Source: Desulfovirgula sp. (lineage in GTDB: Bacteria > Bacillota > Desulfotomaculia > Desulfotomaculales > Desulfovirgulaceae). Taken from it: a DNA stretch of 64,000 bases. Under the pieces are notes generated by a model. The model ran no database searches, was not told the origin of the DNA, and saw only the letters and a list, made by a program, of their open reading frames with translations. Each line of letters begins with the position of its first letter. Within the stretch, counting starts at the first letter, position 1. This document shows positions 10,575 to 20,699 of this stretch, in pieces. The stretch is from the NCBI GenBank assembly GCA_020725525.1, contig DYEX01000121.1:29516-93515 (forward strand), read 5' to 3'. The translations under genes were made by a program, and so were the position numbers.

Positions 10575-11777
10575 CTAAGCCTCTTTAACTTTAGGGGCTT
10601 TACATTCAAACAAATTTTCCACTGCCTGCCGGATGCGTTTCAGCCCCTCCTCAATTTCTTCATCGGGAACGGCAAAGGTCATGCGCACAAAACCTTCTCC
10701 CTGGGAACCAAAAGCCGTCCCGCTCACCACCGCCACCCCGTAAGAATTCATCAGGTAATCGGTGAATTGCTGGGAAGTCATTCCGGTACCCGAAATGTTT
10801 GGGAAGGCGTAGAAGGTGCCCTCGGGAGGCAGACACTGGATACCGGGGATTTTGTTCAAACCGGTCACGAAGCGGTCCCGCTTGCGCTTCAGGGACTGAC
10901 GCATTTTTTCAAAGGCCTCCTGGGGACCGGTTAAAGCGGCCAGGGCCGCCTCCTGGATGAACAAAGCCACATTGGTAATGCTGTCCTGGAGAAAAATGGA
11001 AAGCTTTTCCGCAATTGGACGGGGAGCTACAATCCAGCCGATGCGGAAGCCGGTCATGGTATATGTTTTGGAAAAGGTATCAATGACAATGGTGCGGTCC
11101 CGCATTTCCGGGATCTCGGAAATGGTCCGGTGCCGCCCCTCGTAAACGATATGGCTGAAAATTTCATCGGAAATGACCAGCAGGTCGTGCTTCAGACAGA
11201 TTTCGGCAATCTTTTCCAGATCCTTCACCACGCAGCCATTGGGACGCTGGGGCGTGTTCAGGATGAGCAGCTTGGTACGCGGGGTAATTACTTCTTCCAG
11301 CCGGTCCAGGTCGTACTGAAAGGTGGGCGGGTTTAAAGGCGCGTAAACCGGTTTAGCACCGCAAAAGCGGATCCACACCTCATCGGGCGGATAACCCGGG
11401 TTGGGGAAAATAACTTCATCCCCCGGATCCAGAAGGGTAAGCAGCGACATGAACAGGGCATGCTTTGCCCCTCCGGTAACCACCACTTCATCCATCTCGG
11501 TGGGCCGCCCCCGGCCGGTCATTTCCCGGGCAATGGCCTCCCGCAATGGCGGAATACCCGGTCCGGGATCATAACGCACCCCTCCCTGTCTTAAGACCTT
11601 AATAGCCGCTTCACTAATATGCTCGGGCAGGGTAAAGTCCTCTCCGGCAAAATCGCCTTTTTCGAAATGGACGATGCGCTGGCCCAGTTTCTTTTCCAGC
11701 TCCTTGGCCCGGCGCATGCTTTCCCATTGCTTGGGGGGAACGAAGTGCTCCGTACCCCTGGCAAAACGAATGGGCAT
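10575..11777 (-). CDS. PLP-dependent aminotransferase (class I/II)
   Basis: VVTGGAKHALFMSLLTLLDPGDEVIFPNPGYP; DTFSKTYTMTGFRIGW. Confidence 0.93.
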   Translation of the reverse strand: MPIRFARGTEHFVPPKQWESMRRAKELEKKLGQRIVHFEKGDFAGEDFTLPEHISEAAIKVLRQGGVRYDPGPGIPPLREAIAREMTGRGRPTEMDEVVVTGGAKHALFMSLLTLLDPGDEVIFPNPGYPPDEVWIRFCGAKPVYAPLNPPTFQYDLDRLEEVITPRTKLLILNTPQRPNGCVVKDLEKIAEICLKHDLLVISDEIFSHIVYEGRHRTISEIPEMRDRTIVIDTFSKTYTMTGFRIGWIVAPRPIAEKLSIFLQDSITNVALFIQEAALAALTGPQEAFEKMRQSLKRKRDRFVTGLNKIPGIQCLPPEGTFYAFPNISGTGMTSQQFTDYLMNSYGVAVVSGTAFGSQGEGFVRMTFAVPDEEIEEGLKRIRQAVENLFECKAPKVKEA

Positions 11778-11892
11778 GATTTCAACCCCCTATGTTAGCA
11801 TATGCTCATCAACTAATTTGCCTTCAGGCAACAGAAGGATAGAGGGAAACCCTCTACCCTTCCTTGCCCACCAACCACAGGATATGGAACTC

Positions 11893-12864
11893 TTACACCC
11901 CGTAAGGCTTCGGGAAGCGATGGCGCATGCTGTAGCGATAGGGTTCACCCATGGTGCAGAACTTGGCCACTTCATCAGCCGACCGGGTAACTTCCTTCTT
12001 CCAGATAATTGATGCCGGCGGAATAATCAGGTCGAAGCTAAAGCTTACTAGCCCGATCAGTTCCTTCACCGGTATCAGTGCACCCACATTGTCAAACGGT
12101 GTAGATGCCAGATACCAGGTGCGGATGTCCTTGGCCGTAGCGGTTTTAATGCTATCGGGCTTGAGCTGGAACCGGTGCACACCCTGCCACAGGGAGTCGA
12201 GGTAGGTCAGGTTATACTCCGTCTTGGTGAGATCCGGATAGGTTACCATACGGTAATTTAACCGTCCCCAGTCCGTTTTACCATAAAAGACGGGCAGGCG
12301 CGGCAGGTCGCTCATTTTGTTGCCGGAATAACGGCCCGTGGCGGTGTGAATCAGGTAACCGCGGCGCTCCAGCATGAAGGAGAAGAATTCCTTCCCGGGA
12401 GGCTCCCAGCCGTTATCCTTTTTGCCGCCATGCTCCAGACAAGAAATATAAGCGATTTTCTTGGGGAAACCAAAGGGCTCCCGTCCGGCAAAAACGGCAG
12501 AATCCTGGCTCAGGTACATGTAGGGATAATACCCGCCCTTATATCCACCGTAGCTGGCTGCCACGGTTACGCCCATTTCCAGGTAAGGGCCAAGCATGGT
12601 GTGATTGTGATCCACGTACCAGAACTCCACCACGTCATCTTCCAGTTGCAGGGGCTCCGGCAAAACTTTCTTCAAGTCCTTTTCATCGGCCTGGTAGATG
12701 AAGGCAAACCACCGGCTGTTGGAATAAGTCAACGGAAGAATATCGATGTCAAAAACCGGATCGGCCACACCCTGACAGATAATGGTCTTGGGATCCCGCT
12801 CAAGGGGGTATTTAACCAGCGTACCGTCATTGGGAATGGAGGCTTCGTGTAGGAACTGGCCCAT
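11893..12864 (-). CDS. Acetoacetate decarboxylase family protein (copy 1)
   Basis: Strongly similar to the next ORF (TYSNSRWFAFIYQADEKDLKKVLPEPLQLEDDVVEFWYVDHNHTMLGPYLEMGVTVAASY... FGFPKKIAYI); start MGQFLHEASIPNDG at 12864. Confidence 0.8.
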   Translation of the reverse strand: MGQFLHEASIPNDGTLVKYPLERDPKTIICQGVADPVFDIDILPLTYSNSRWFAFIYQADEKDLKKVLPEPLQLEDDVVEFWYVDHNHTMLGPYLEMGVTVAASYGGYKGGYYPYMYLSQDSAVFAGREPFGFPKKIAYISCLEHGGKKDNGWEPPGKEFFSFMLERRGYLIHTATGRYSGNKMSDLPRLPVFYGKTDWGRLNYRMVTYPDLTKTEYNLTYLDSLWQGVHRFQLKPDSIKTATAKDIRTWYLASTPFDNVGALIPVKELIGLVSFSFDLIIPPASIIWKKEVTRSADEVAKFCTMGEPYRYSMRHRFPKPYGV

Positions 12865-12899
12865 GAACCTTTCCTCCTTTTTCACATTTAAGAGTTTTC

Positions 12900-13865
12900 T
12901 TATACACCATAGGGCTTCGGGAAACGATGCCGCATGCCGTACTTGTACATGGTCTCGTGCAGGCACTGGGCAACTTCAGCATCAGTCCGCGTATACTTCT
13001 TGGTCCAGAGCACCTGCGCCGGTGGAATGATCAAATCAAAGCTAAAACTCACCAGACCAATGAGCTTCTTCACCGGCACCATGGCTCCCAGGTTATCAAA
13101 GGGTGTTCCCTGGCAGAACCAGTTGATATCTTCTGCTTTCGCGGTTCTGATGCTGTCCATCTTCAACTGGAAGCGGTGCTTCCCTTCCCACTCGGAGGGG
13201 AGGTAGGTGAGTTGCCACTCGGTTTCCTTCAGATCACCGGAAGTGACAACCTTCATATTGAAACGGCCCCAGTCAGTTTTGCCGTAGAAAATGGGGAGGC
13301 GCGGCAGATCCTGGAAGCTGTTTCCAGAATACTTACCGGTAGCGGTATGGATTACATAACCGTTTCTGGCCAGCATGAAGGAGAAGAAATCGTTCCCCGG
13401 CTTTTCGTAGCCATCATCCCACTTGCCGCCGTGCTCCAGGCACCGGATGAAGGCCATCTTCTTGGGAAAGCCCAGTACCCGGCCGGCATCGGTGGCCGCA
13501 TCCTGGCTCAGATACATGTAGGGGTAGTAACCGCCCTTATACCCCTCGTAACTGGCCGCCACCGTAACGCCCATTTCCAGGTAGGGCCCCAACCTGGTAT
13601 TGTTGTGATCCACGTACCAGAACTCGACCACGTTATCTTCCAGCTTCAAGGGTTCGGGCAGGACCTTCTTCAGATCTTTCTCGTCCGCTTCATAAACGAA
13701 GGCAAACCACCGGCTGTTGGTATAGGTAAGGGGCAGGGTATCAATATCCCACAGGGGATCCACCACACCGTAAATAATACGCGACTTTTCGTCCCGCTCT
13801 AAAGGTTGAGCCGGAACCTCACCCGTTGCCATCCAGGGTGAATCCTTAACTCCCATTAGACCCAT
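12900..13865 (-). CDS. Acetoacetate decarboxylase family protein (copy 2)
   Basis: Tandem paralogue (TYTNSRWFAFVYEADEKDLKKVLPEPLKLEDNVVEFWYVDHNNTRLGPYLEMGVTVAASYEGYKGGYYPYMYLSQDAATDAGR VLGFPKK). Confidence 0.8.
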   Translation of the reverse strand: MGLMGVKDSPWMATGEVPAQPLERDEKSRIIYGVVDPLWDIDTLPLTYTNSRWFAFVYEADEKDLKKVLPEPLKLEDNVVEFWYVDHNNTRLGPYLEMGVTVAASYEGYKGGYYPYMYLSQDAATDAGRVLGFPKKMAFIRCLEHGGKWDDGYEKPGNDFFSFMLARNGYVIHTATGKYSGNSFQDLPRLPIFYGKTDWGRFNMKVVTSGDLKETEWQLTYLPSEWEGKHRFQLKMDSIRTAKAEDINWFCQGTPFDNLGAMVPVKKLIGLVSFSFDLIIPPAQVLWTKKYTRTDAEVAQCLHETMYKYGMRHRFPKPYGV

Positions 13866-14142
13866 AGATTTAAAATCCTCCTCTCAGACAGTTTTGGGTT
13901 GAACTGATCTGCTGTTGCTATAATTTTGCTAATTTTCTGTCAAAAAAGGCTTAACTTCTCTCACCTCCCATTTCAACCCTTTTTTTCTCCTTCGCTCCTG
14001 TGTGAAAGTATAAATCCTATTTCAAGGACCGCGTGTTGTATTCCTCGAATTGTCTCTTTCCCCAGGTAAGTGGTTGATATTTTAACCCAGTGGCATACTG
14101 CACGAATAAAAAGAAAGACCCCGGTGTGTGGGGCCATAATGC

Positions 14143-15129
14143 TCACCCTTGCTCCTTTAACTTTTTAAATTCCTGGATCAAAAGCGGAACCACCTCAAAA
14201 AGGTCCCCCACTATGCCGTAGTCGGCCACTTTAAAGATGTTGGCCTCCGGGTCCTTATTGATGGCCACGATATACTTGGAGGAACCCATGCCCGCCAGGT
14301 GCTGGATGGCACCGGAAATGCCGCAGGCAATGTAGAGGGTGGGGGAAACGGTCTTGCCCGTCTGGCCCACCTGCATGCTGTGGGGCGCCCAACCGGCATC
14401 CACCGCGGCCCGGGAAGCCCCCACCGCGGCCCCCAGCACATCGGCCAGCTCTTCTAAAAGCCTGAAATTCTCCGGACCCTTCATGCCCCGGCCGCCGGAA
14501 ACAATGATGTCCGCCTCCGTCAACTCCGGCCGGGTGCTCACCTGGCGCACCACATCTCTGATTATTTGACGGATACTGCCCGGCTGGGGACTAACCTCAA
14601 TCACCTGGGCCGTCCGTCCGGCCTGCGGCGGGTTAACGGGCAGAACGTTGGGCCGCACCGTGGCCATCACCGGGCGTGCCTCGGGGCAAACACCTTCAAA
14701 AAAGGCTTTACCGGCATAGATGGGTCTCTTGAATACCAGCTGCCCGTCTTCCAATCTCACATCGACGCAGTCGGTAAAAAGGCCGGTATCCAGGCGTTGA
14801 GCCACGTGGGCGGCCAGATCCCTGCCCAGAACGGTGTAACCCAGTAAAAAAACACTGGGCTGGTGTTCCCTGACTAAGGCAGTAACGGCGCTGGTATAAC
14901 CATCTGTAGTATAATTTTCCAGGGCGTCGCTTTGTAACAAATATACTTTATCTGCGCCATATTCACCCAGGGTGCCCGCCAGACCTGCCACGTCCCTGCC
15001 CGCTAATACGGCACACAACTCTTCCTTTTGCTCATCTGCTATTTTTCGCGCGGCACTTAATAGTTCCAGGGTTACCTTTTTCAGTTTCCCGTCCTTTTGC
15101 TCCGCATAAACCCAGATTCCACCAGGCAT
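14143..15129 (-). CDS. etfA: Electron transfer flavoprotein alpha subunit
   Basis: [74 protein letters not shown]. Confidence 0.96.
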   Translation of the reverse strand: MPGGIWVYAEQKDGKLKKVTLELLSAARKIADEQKEELCAVLAGRDVAGLAGTLGEYGADKVYLLQSDALENYTTDGYTSAVTALVREHQPSVFLLGYTVLGRDLAAHVAQRLDTGLFTDCVDVRLEDGQLVFKRPIYAGKAFFEGVCPEARPVMATVRPNVLPVNPPQAGRTAQVIEVSPQPGSIRQIIRDVVRQVSTRPELTEADIIVSGGRGMKGPENFRLLEELADVLGAAVGASRAAVDAGWAPHSMQVGQTGKTVSPTLYIACGISGAIQHLAGMGSSKYIVAINKDPEANIFKVADYGIVGDLFEVVPLLIQEFKKLKEQG

Positions 15130-15148
15130 TCCTTACCCTCCCCGACTG

Positions 15149-15919
15149 TTAGATAATTTTGGCTTCTTCCCGCAGGGCACGGACCAGGGCCGATGCGGCT
15201 TCGGCCGCCTCACCGGGTATAATTCTTCCGGGTTTGCGAGGTGGGGGTAAGTAATACTTCACTGCCCTCACTTTGGGAACCACCTGACCTGCATCCAGCC
15301 CCAGATCCTGAAGGGTCATTTTCTGCATGGGCTTTTTCTTGGCCTGCATGATCCCCCTCATGGTAGGGTACCGGGGTTCATTTAATCCCTTCTGGGCAGT
15401 GACCACGGCCGGAAGGGGTACTTCCACCACTTCGTTTCCCCCTTCAATTTCCCGGGTGGCCAGCACGCTCCCCTCCCCCACTTCCAGCCTGGTAACCATA
15501 TTTACCATGGGCAGCCCAAGTATCTCGGCCACCCGGGCTGCCACCTGGGCTGAGCCGTCGTCAATAGCCCGCCAGCCGGCCAGGATGAGGTCGTACTGCA
15601 GGCTGCCAATAACTCTGGCTAAAATCGTTGCTGTCACGTACTCGTCCACTTCCATCCCACCCGGGCTAACCAGTATGGCCTTATCCGCCCCCATGGCCAG
15701 GGCCTGGCGCAGAGCCTCCTGAACCTGTGCTTCTCCCACGCTTACGACGGTAACTTCTCCCTTGCTTTTTTCTTTCACCCGCAGGCCCTCTTCCACGGCA
15801 AATTCGTCATAAGGGTTGATAATTAAACTAACCCCCTCGCGATTGATTTTTCCTTTCTCATCCAGGGTTATCCTGGCCTCGGTATCAAAGGTCTGCTTCA
15901 GCATCACCACTATGTTCAT
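15149..15919 (-). CDS. etfB: Electron transfer flavoprotein beta subunit
   Basis: MNIVVMLKQTFDTEARI... INPYDEFAVEEGLRVKE... LAGWRAIDDGSAQV. Confidence 0.96.
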   Translation of the reverse strand: MNIVVMLKQTFDTEARITLDEKGKINREGVSLIINPYDEFAVEEGLRVKEKSKGEVTVVSVGEAQVQEALRQALAMGADKAILVSPGGMEVDEYVTATILARVIGSLQYDLILAGWRAIDDGSAQVAARVAEILGLPMVNMVTRLEVGEGSVLATREIEGGNEVVEVPLPAVVTAQKGLNEPRYPTMRGIMQAKKKPMQKMTLQDLGLDAGQVVPKVRAVKYYLPPPRKPGRIIPGEAAEAASALVRALREEAKII

Positions 15920-16500
15920 ATTTGCCCTCCTCCCCTATCTTCTCGGTAGCGGCCCGGCAACATCTGGCGGAACCGCTCCATACAGGCAAAAACCAGGAGC
16001 AAAAAAGTAAGGGGGATGGGTAGATAACCCACTATGGCCGGAATCTGAAAGGCGGTGGTCACCTGGTTTAAAACAGGTGCCGAGAAAACAAAGGTAAAAC
16101 CGGAAAAGGCAAGAAATACCACCAGAAGAATGACCACCACCTGCCTGGTTAATTCCACAATTTTTTTAACCGCAGCAGGAAAACTTTCCACCACAAAGTT
16201 TAAGCGGACAAATTCTCCTTCCCGGTAGGCCACAAAGGCACCCAGCATGGAAATCCAGATCATGAAGATGCCGCACACTTCATAAGCGCCGTACAGGGAA
16301 CGCCCCGCCAGCTTGCGCACGAAAACCTCCGCCACCATGACCATGAAAAAGAAAATCATGGTCACGGTCAACAACCAACCAGTTAAAGTGGTCAAAACGT
16401 TGACGCATCTGGTGAGAAAATCTTCCCGCATTGCACCGGGCGCCGGTTCCAGTTCCCGTTCCTGTATTTCAGCTTCCGGCTTTCTCAAATTTAATGCCAT
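15916..16500 (-). CDS. TRAP transporter small permease (DctQ family), orphan
   Basis: 4-TM protein, MVMVAEVFVRKLAGRSLYGAYEVCGIFMIWISMLGAFVAYREGEFVRLNFVVE. Confidence 0.82.
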   Translation of the reverse strand: MALNLRKPEAEIQERELEPAPGAMREDFLTRCVNVLTTLTGWLLTVTMIFFFMVMVAEVFVRKLAGRSLYGAYEVCGIFMIWISMLGAFVAYREGEFVRLNFVVESFPAAVKKIVELTRQVVVILLVVFLAFSGFTFVFSAPVLNQVTTAFQIPAIVGYLPIPLTFLLLVFACMERFRQMLPGRYREDRGGGQI

Positions 16501-16864
16501 AATAAATTTCCCCTTCATCGCCGAGTTTTACGCGGCGAATGGTGGCCCTGACCTCATCCCCTACTGCCAGTTCATCCAGAGGCATTTTCACCATGCGGCC
16601 GGGAATCAGCATACCCTCTTCCAGTTTTAGCTCGGCCAGAATATAGGGTTCCTCGCCCTTGAATTCCGTGGGGGGATAATACACCACTCCCAGGTGGTTT
16701 ACCCGTGCCCGGCCGGAAAAATTCACCCGCTCCAGGTTCCGGGAAGTACATCTGCCACAGCAGTATTTCTCCCACCAGGGATGCAGGCCACCACAATCAA
16801 GGCAGCGGTAGCCGTGCAGTTGAAGCTTATCCACAGCCATCCGGCGGTATTCGATTGTACTCAC
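16469..16864 (-). CDS. DUF35 OB-fold / zinc-ribbon acyl-CoA-associated protein
   Basis: CLDCGG...CCGRC zinc ribbon followed by GVVYYPPTEFKGEEPYILAELKLEEGMLIPGRM. Confidence 0.85.
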   Translation of the reverse strand: MSTIEYRRMAVDKLQLHGYRCLDCGGLHPWWEKYCCGRCTSRNLERVNFSGRARVNHLGVVYYPPTEFKGEEPYILAELKLEEGMLIPGRMVKMPLDELAVGDEVRATIRRVKLGDEGEIYYGIKFEKAGS

Positions 16865-16882
16865 GCCATACCCTCCTTCACA

Positions 16883-18055
16883 TTATAAAACCCGCTGGTA
16901 GACGTAACATACGCACACCGAACCGGGACCGCCCCGGTTGATGCTTAAACCAAATTCGGGAATTTTGGGCACCTGGAAGCCCGGGAATTCTCCCCTCATC
17001 TGCTGAACCACATCCACTATTTCTGTGGTTCCCGTGGCCCCCAGGGGATGCCCCTTGCTCAGGACACCACCGCTGATGTTCACGGGATGCTTGCCGTCGT
17101 GGTGGGTACCTCCCTCCATGACCAGCTTGTATCCCTGGCCATAGGGAGCAAAACCCGCCGATTCAATGCCCAGGATTTCCTGTATGGAAAAGGCGTTGTA
17201 AATTTCCGCTATACCAATCTGCTCCGGACCAATGCCGGCCATGGCGTAGGCCTGCTTTACCGGCCTTTCCACCAGAGCCCAGTTGTCCTCTAGCTGGTCC
17301 GTGCTGTTGTAGAAGGTACCGCTGCCCACCCCGGTGCCGATTATATAGACCTGTTTCTTACCGCTTGCCTTCATGATATCCTCATGGCAGAGCACCACCG
17401 CTGAAGCAGCATCCGTCATGGGACATACCTCGTACAAATGCAGGGGCTTGGCCACATAGGGCGACTTCAGCACCTCCTCCACCGTACACTCAAAACGCAA
17501 CTGGGCATCGGGATTACGGGCCCCGTAATAGTGGTTTTTTACGGCCACGTGGGCCAGGTCGGCTTCGGTGGCACCAAAACGCGCCATGTAACGGGTGGCA
17601 TACATGGCTACACCGGAAGGAAAGGTCAGCCCGCTGAAATACTCTTCTTTGCCATCGGCACTGTTGGCAATGATAGTGGTTCCCACATCGGTGGTCACGT
17701 CACTCATCTTCTCCGCGCCAATAACCAGAGCCGTACGGTAAAAACCGGCCAGGATCCCCATCAGGGCAATCTGGGCAGCCCACCCGCCCGTACCGCAGGC
17801 GGCTTCACACCGCACGTTTGGTTTGGGAACCAGTCCCAGGTGATCGGCGGCCATGGCGGAAACATTGTTTTCCATATTAAAACCAAGGGATGCTGCATTG
17901 CCCACCACCAGCACATCAATATCCCTGGGTTCCAGCCCCGCATCAGCCATGGCCTTTTGCCCCGCTTCTACCATTAAATCCCGCAGGGACTTATCGTAAT
18001 GTGTCCCGTGTTTGGTCTTGCCCACGCCCAGGACTCCTACTCGAATCGGCATCAA
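16883..18055 (-). CDS. Thiolase family protein with nucleophilic Cys retained
   Basis: NVRCEAACGTGGWAAQIAL, NISGGVLSKGHPLGATGTTEIV, GGPGSVCVCYV. Confidence 0.92.
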   Translation of the reverse strand: MMPIRVGVLGVGKTKHGTHYDKSLRDLMVEAGQKAMADAGLEPRDIDVLVVGNAASLGFNMENNVSAMAADHLGLVPKPNVRCEAACGTGGWAAQIALMGILAGFYRTALVIGAEKMSDVTTDVGTTIIANSADGKEEYFSGLTFPSGVAMYATRYMARFGATEADLAHVAVKNHYYGARNPDAQLRFECTVEEVLKSPYVAKPLHLYEVCPMTDAASAVVLCHEDIMKASGKKQVYIIGTGVGSGTFYNSTDQLEDNWALVERPVKQAYAMAGIGPEQIGIAEIYNAFSIQEILGIESAGFAPYGQGYKLVMEGGTHHDGKHPVNISGGVLSKGHPLGATGTTEIVDVVQQMRGEFPGFQVPKIPEFGLSINRGGPGSVCVCYVYQRVL

Positions 18056-19038
18056 GCACCAAACCTCCTTTGGAAAATGGTTTTCCAGTAGGTGGCCAGA
18101 TCCACCGGCATGGCGGCAACCATTTTTTCCCTGACCCCGCAGGAGGGTGGATCTGCAGTTAAGGAAAGGGAAACGCTCACTGTGTTACCGTGACCGTAGC
18201 CCACCGCCAGAATCCGGTCGCCCTCTGCAGCCTGCTCAAAGGCCATAGCCAGGTTTACTGCAAAAGTAGCACTCCCCAGGTTACCCACCACCGCAAGGGA
18301 ATTAACAGGTTCCCACTGCTCGTTTTTTATACCCCGCCTGGCCAGAACCCTGGTCCAGCGGGAGCGGTTCAGTTGAAGGGGTACATAACGGTAACCGCCC
18401 AGTTTCTCCGTCCCTCCACGGGCTGTTAACATGCGGCTGAGAGCCCGGTCGAAATTATCGTCCAGCATTTCCGGGCGGTATCTGAGTACTTCCTCCCCCC
18501 GCAGGCTCCAGAGGTCGTAGCTCTCGATTTCGTAATCCGCCACGATATCTTCTACCCGGGCAAAACCCTGCGGCGCCACCATAAAGGCTGCTGCCCCGGC
18601 CCCCCAGGCCATCTCCACTTCTTCCCCCGGCCGATAGCGGGGGTGCTCCGCACAAACCACCAGAATACCCCTGGAACTACCGCCTTCAACCAGATCCACC
18701 GCCAGGCTGAGGGCTTCCGCCGCCGCCAGGGGACCACCTGCCAGGTCCCAGCAGGGAAGACTGGAATCCAGGTGCAACATCTTTCCCAGCAGAGAAGAAC
18801 CCTTTTTATGGGTGAAGGGCAGGGAATTGCAGGCCAGGATTACTCCTCCTACCCGGTTCCTTTCCACAATACCCTTGGCGGCCTCGTAAGCCATGGTAAG
18901 GCTATCTTCGTCCATTTCGGCCATGGCAATGCCCTTCACTCCGGCCGGACTTTTTCCGTAAAGCGACTTTAAAATATCACCGCTCACCCGCCCGCGGGGA
19001 ATGTACACCCCGTAATCCGCAACAAAAGCACCGGCCAT
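18052..19038 (-). CDS. 3-oxoacyl-ACP synthase III / HMG-CoA synthase-like protein
   Basis: Thiolase-superfamily protein MAGAFVADYGVYIPRGRVSGDILKSLYG... LPCWDLAGGPLAAAEAL... VVGNLGSATFAVNLAMA; start overlaps thiolase gene. Confidence 0.75.
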   Translation of the reverse strand: MAGAFVADYGVYIPRGRVSGDILKSLYGKSPAGVKGIAMAEMDEDSLTMAYEAAKGIVERNRVGGVILACNSLPFTHKKGSSLLGKMLHLDSSLPCWDLAGGPLAAAEALSLAVDLVEGGSSRGILVVCAEHPRYRPGEEVEMAWGAGAAAFMVAPQGFARVEDIVADYEIESYDLWSLRGEEVLRYRPEMLDDNFDRALSRMLTARGGTEKLGGYRYVPLQLNRSRWTRVLARRGIKNEQWEPVNSLAVVGNLGSATFAVNLAMAFEQAAEGDRILAVGYGHGNTVSVSLSLTADPPSCGVREKMVAAMPVDLATYWKTIFQRRFGA

Positions 19039-19063
19039 AATACCCCATCACTCCTTTTACCGG

Positions 19064-20212
19064 TTATAGGCCCAGTTCGCGGGCAATGATCAGACACTGA
19101 ATTTCAGTGGTTCCTTCGGTAATGGTGCTTAACCGCACGTCGCGGTAGAACCGCTCCACAGGGTATTCATCCACATACCCGTAACCGCCCAGAATCTGAA
19201 TAGCCTCGTAAGTGGCAAACTGGGCCGCTTCGCAGGCCATCAGCTTGGCCATAGCTGCTTCCTTTAAACAGGGCATTTTCCGGGAGTACATATAAGCCAC
19301 TTTAAAGGCGTAGGTCCGGGCTGCCTCTAACCTGGTCAACATATTGGCAAATTTAAACTGGATGGCTTGAAATTGAGAAATGGGCTGGCCGAAAGCTTTA
19401 CGCTCCTTTGCATAGGTAAGGGCCGCTTCAAAGGCGGCATAGCCAATGGCCACCGTTTTTACCGCCTGGGATATGCGCGCCCCCAGCAAAGTTTGCAGGC
19501 TTTGCATGAAGCCGTTGCCTTCTTCACCACCCAGCAAATTTTCCGCCGGTACCAGGCAGTCCTCAAAGGCCAGTTCCGCCGTATCCGAGGAACGGTGGCC
19601 CATCTTGCCCTTTAATTTACGGGTTACCTGAAAACCGGGGGTGTCTTTTTCCACAATGAACAGGCCCATACCCTTTTTGGCTCCCTGGCTCTTGTCCAGG
19701 TAAGCCAGAACCAGTACAAAGTCCGCAATGGAACCGTTGGTGATAAAAAGCTTGGAGCCGTTTAAAACGTAGCCGTCGCCTTTCCTTTTGGCCGTGCTCT
19801 GCAGGGCGGCCACGTCGGACCCGGCATTGGGCTCGGTAATGGCCAGGGCCCCAATCTTGTGCCCCTCAATGCCGGGTATCAGGAACCGCTCTTTCTGCTC
19901 CTGGGTACCAAAGCGGTAAATGGCACCGAGGGCCAGGTCACAGTGGGCATCGACGCTGGCGGCAATACCGGCACATACCCTGGAAATCTCTTCTACAAAC
20001 AGGCACTGAGTTACCTTATCGGCTCCAATTCCCCCGTATTCCTCGGGAAAGGGTATGCCCAAAAAGCCCAGTTCCCCCATCTGGGGAAACAACTCCAGCG
20101 GAAATTTTTCTTCTTTCTCCGCCTCTTCCACCAGCGGCTGGATAACTTCCTGGGCAAATTCCCTGGCTGTCTTCTGAATCATTTTTTGTTCCTCAGTTAA
20201 TTCCAGATCCAT
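19064..20212 (-). CDS. Acyl-CoA dehydrogenase
   Basis: ALAITEPNAGSDVAALQSTAKRKGDGYVLNGSKLFITNG... QILGGYGYVDEYPVERFYRDVRLSTITEGTTEIQ. Confidence 0.96.
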   Translation of the reverse strand: MDLELTEEQKMIQKTAREFAQEVIQPLVEEAEKEEKFPLELFPQMGELGFLGIPFPEEYGGIGADKVTQCLFVEEISRVCAGIAASVDAHCDLALGAIYRFGTQEQKERFLIPGIEGHKIGALAITEPNAGSDVAALQSTAKRKGDGYVLNGSKLFITNGSIADFVLVLAYLDKSQGAKKGMGLFIVEKDTPGFQVTRKLKGKMGHRSSDTAELAFEDCLVPAENLLGGEEGNGFMQSLQTLLGARISQAVKTVAIGYAAFEAALTYAKERKAFGQPISQFQAIQFKFANMLTRLEAARTYAFKVAYMYSRKMPCLKEAAMAKLMACEAAQFATYEAIQILGGYGYVDEYPVERFYRDVRLSTITEGTTEIQCLIIARELGL

Positions 20213-20293
20213 GATTCCTCACACCTCCGTTGTATCGGCTTTGACTTTTTAAAATTCTAACTCAGTTCACGGGACGGAGGTGCCTTTACTATT

Positions 20294-20342
20294 GAACGGT
20301 AGAGAAATGGCCGCCAACGGTTAAGAAATAACTGCAAGTGGT
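20294..20342 (-). promoter_or_regulatory. 21-bp-spaced direct repeats of the ACCGTTCA-type motif upstream of the acyl-CoA dehydrogenase operon
   Basis: Plus-strand GAACGGT (20294), CAACGGT (20315), degenerate AAGTGGT (20336): successive spacing 21 bp. Confidence 0.55.
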
Positions 20343-20699
20343 TGCAGCCCGGTTTCCCGGCATACCGCTGGACCGCCAAAAACGTCCGTTGGAAATCAAT
20401 AACACTTTGTCGCGTAAAAAGCAATTCACCGGGCCTTTAACCTGCCCGCCTTTTTGTATTGACCTGCTGGCTCTTGTTCCTCCTGCCGGGTTTACCTAAC
20501 CGGGTAGTCTTGCCACTGGCCAACCGGGTAAAAAGCCCCCCAAAAACCACCCTCCCGGCTGCTTTAATACTGCCCTGGGGCATGGTGACAACAGAAAACA
20601 GTTAAGGGATAATAAACCCGGGATGTACCTTCCCCACGGGCACCGGTGCCGGGGAAATAGTCAAAAAATTCTATACAATTTTTCAGGGAGGTTTTAAGC

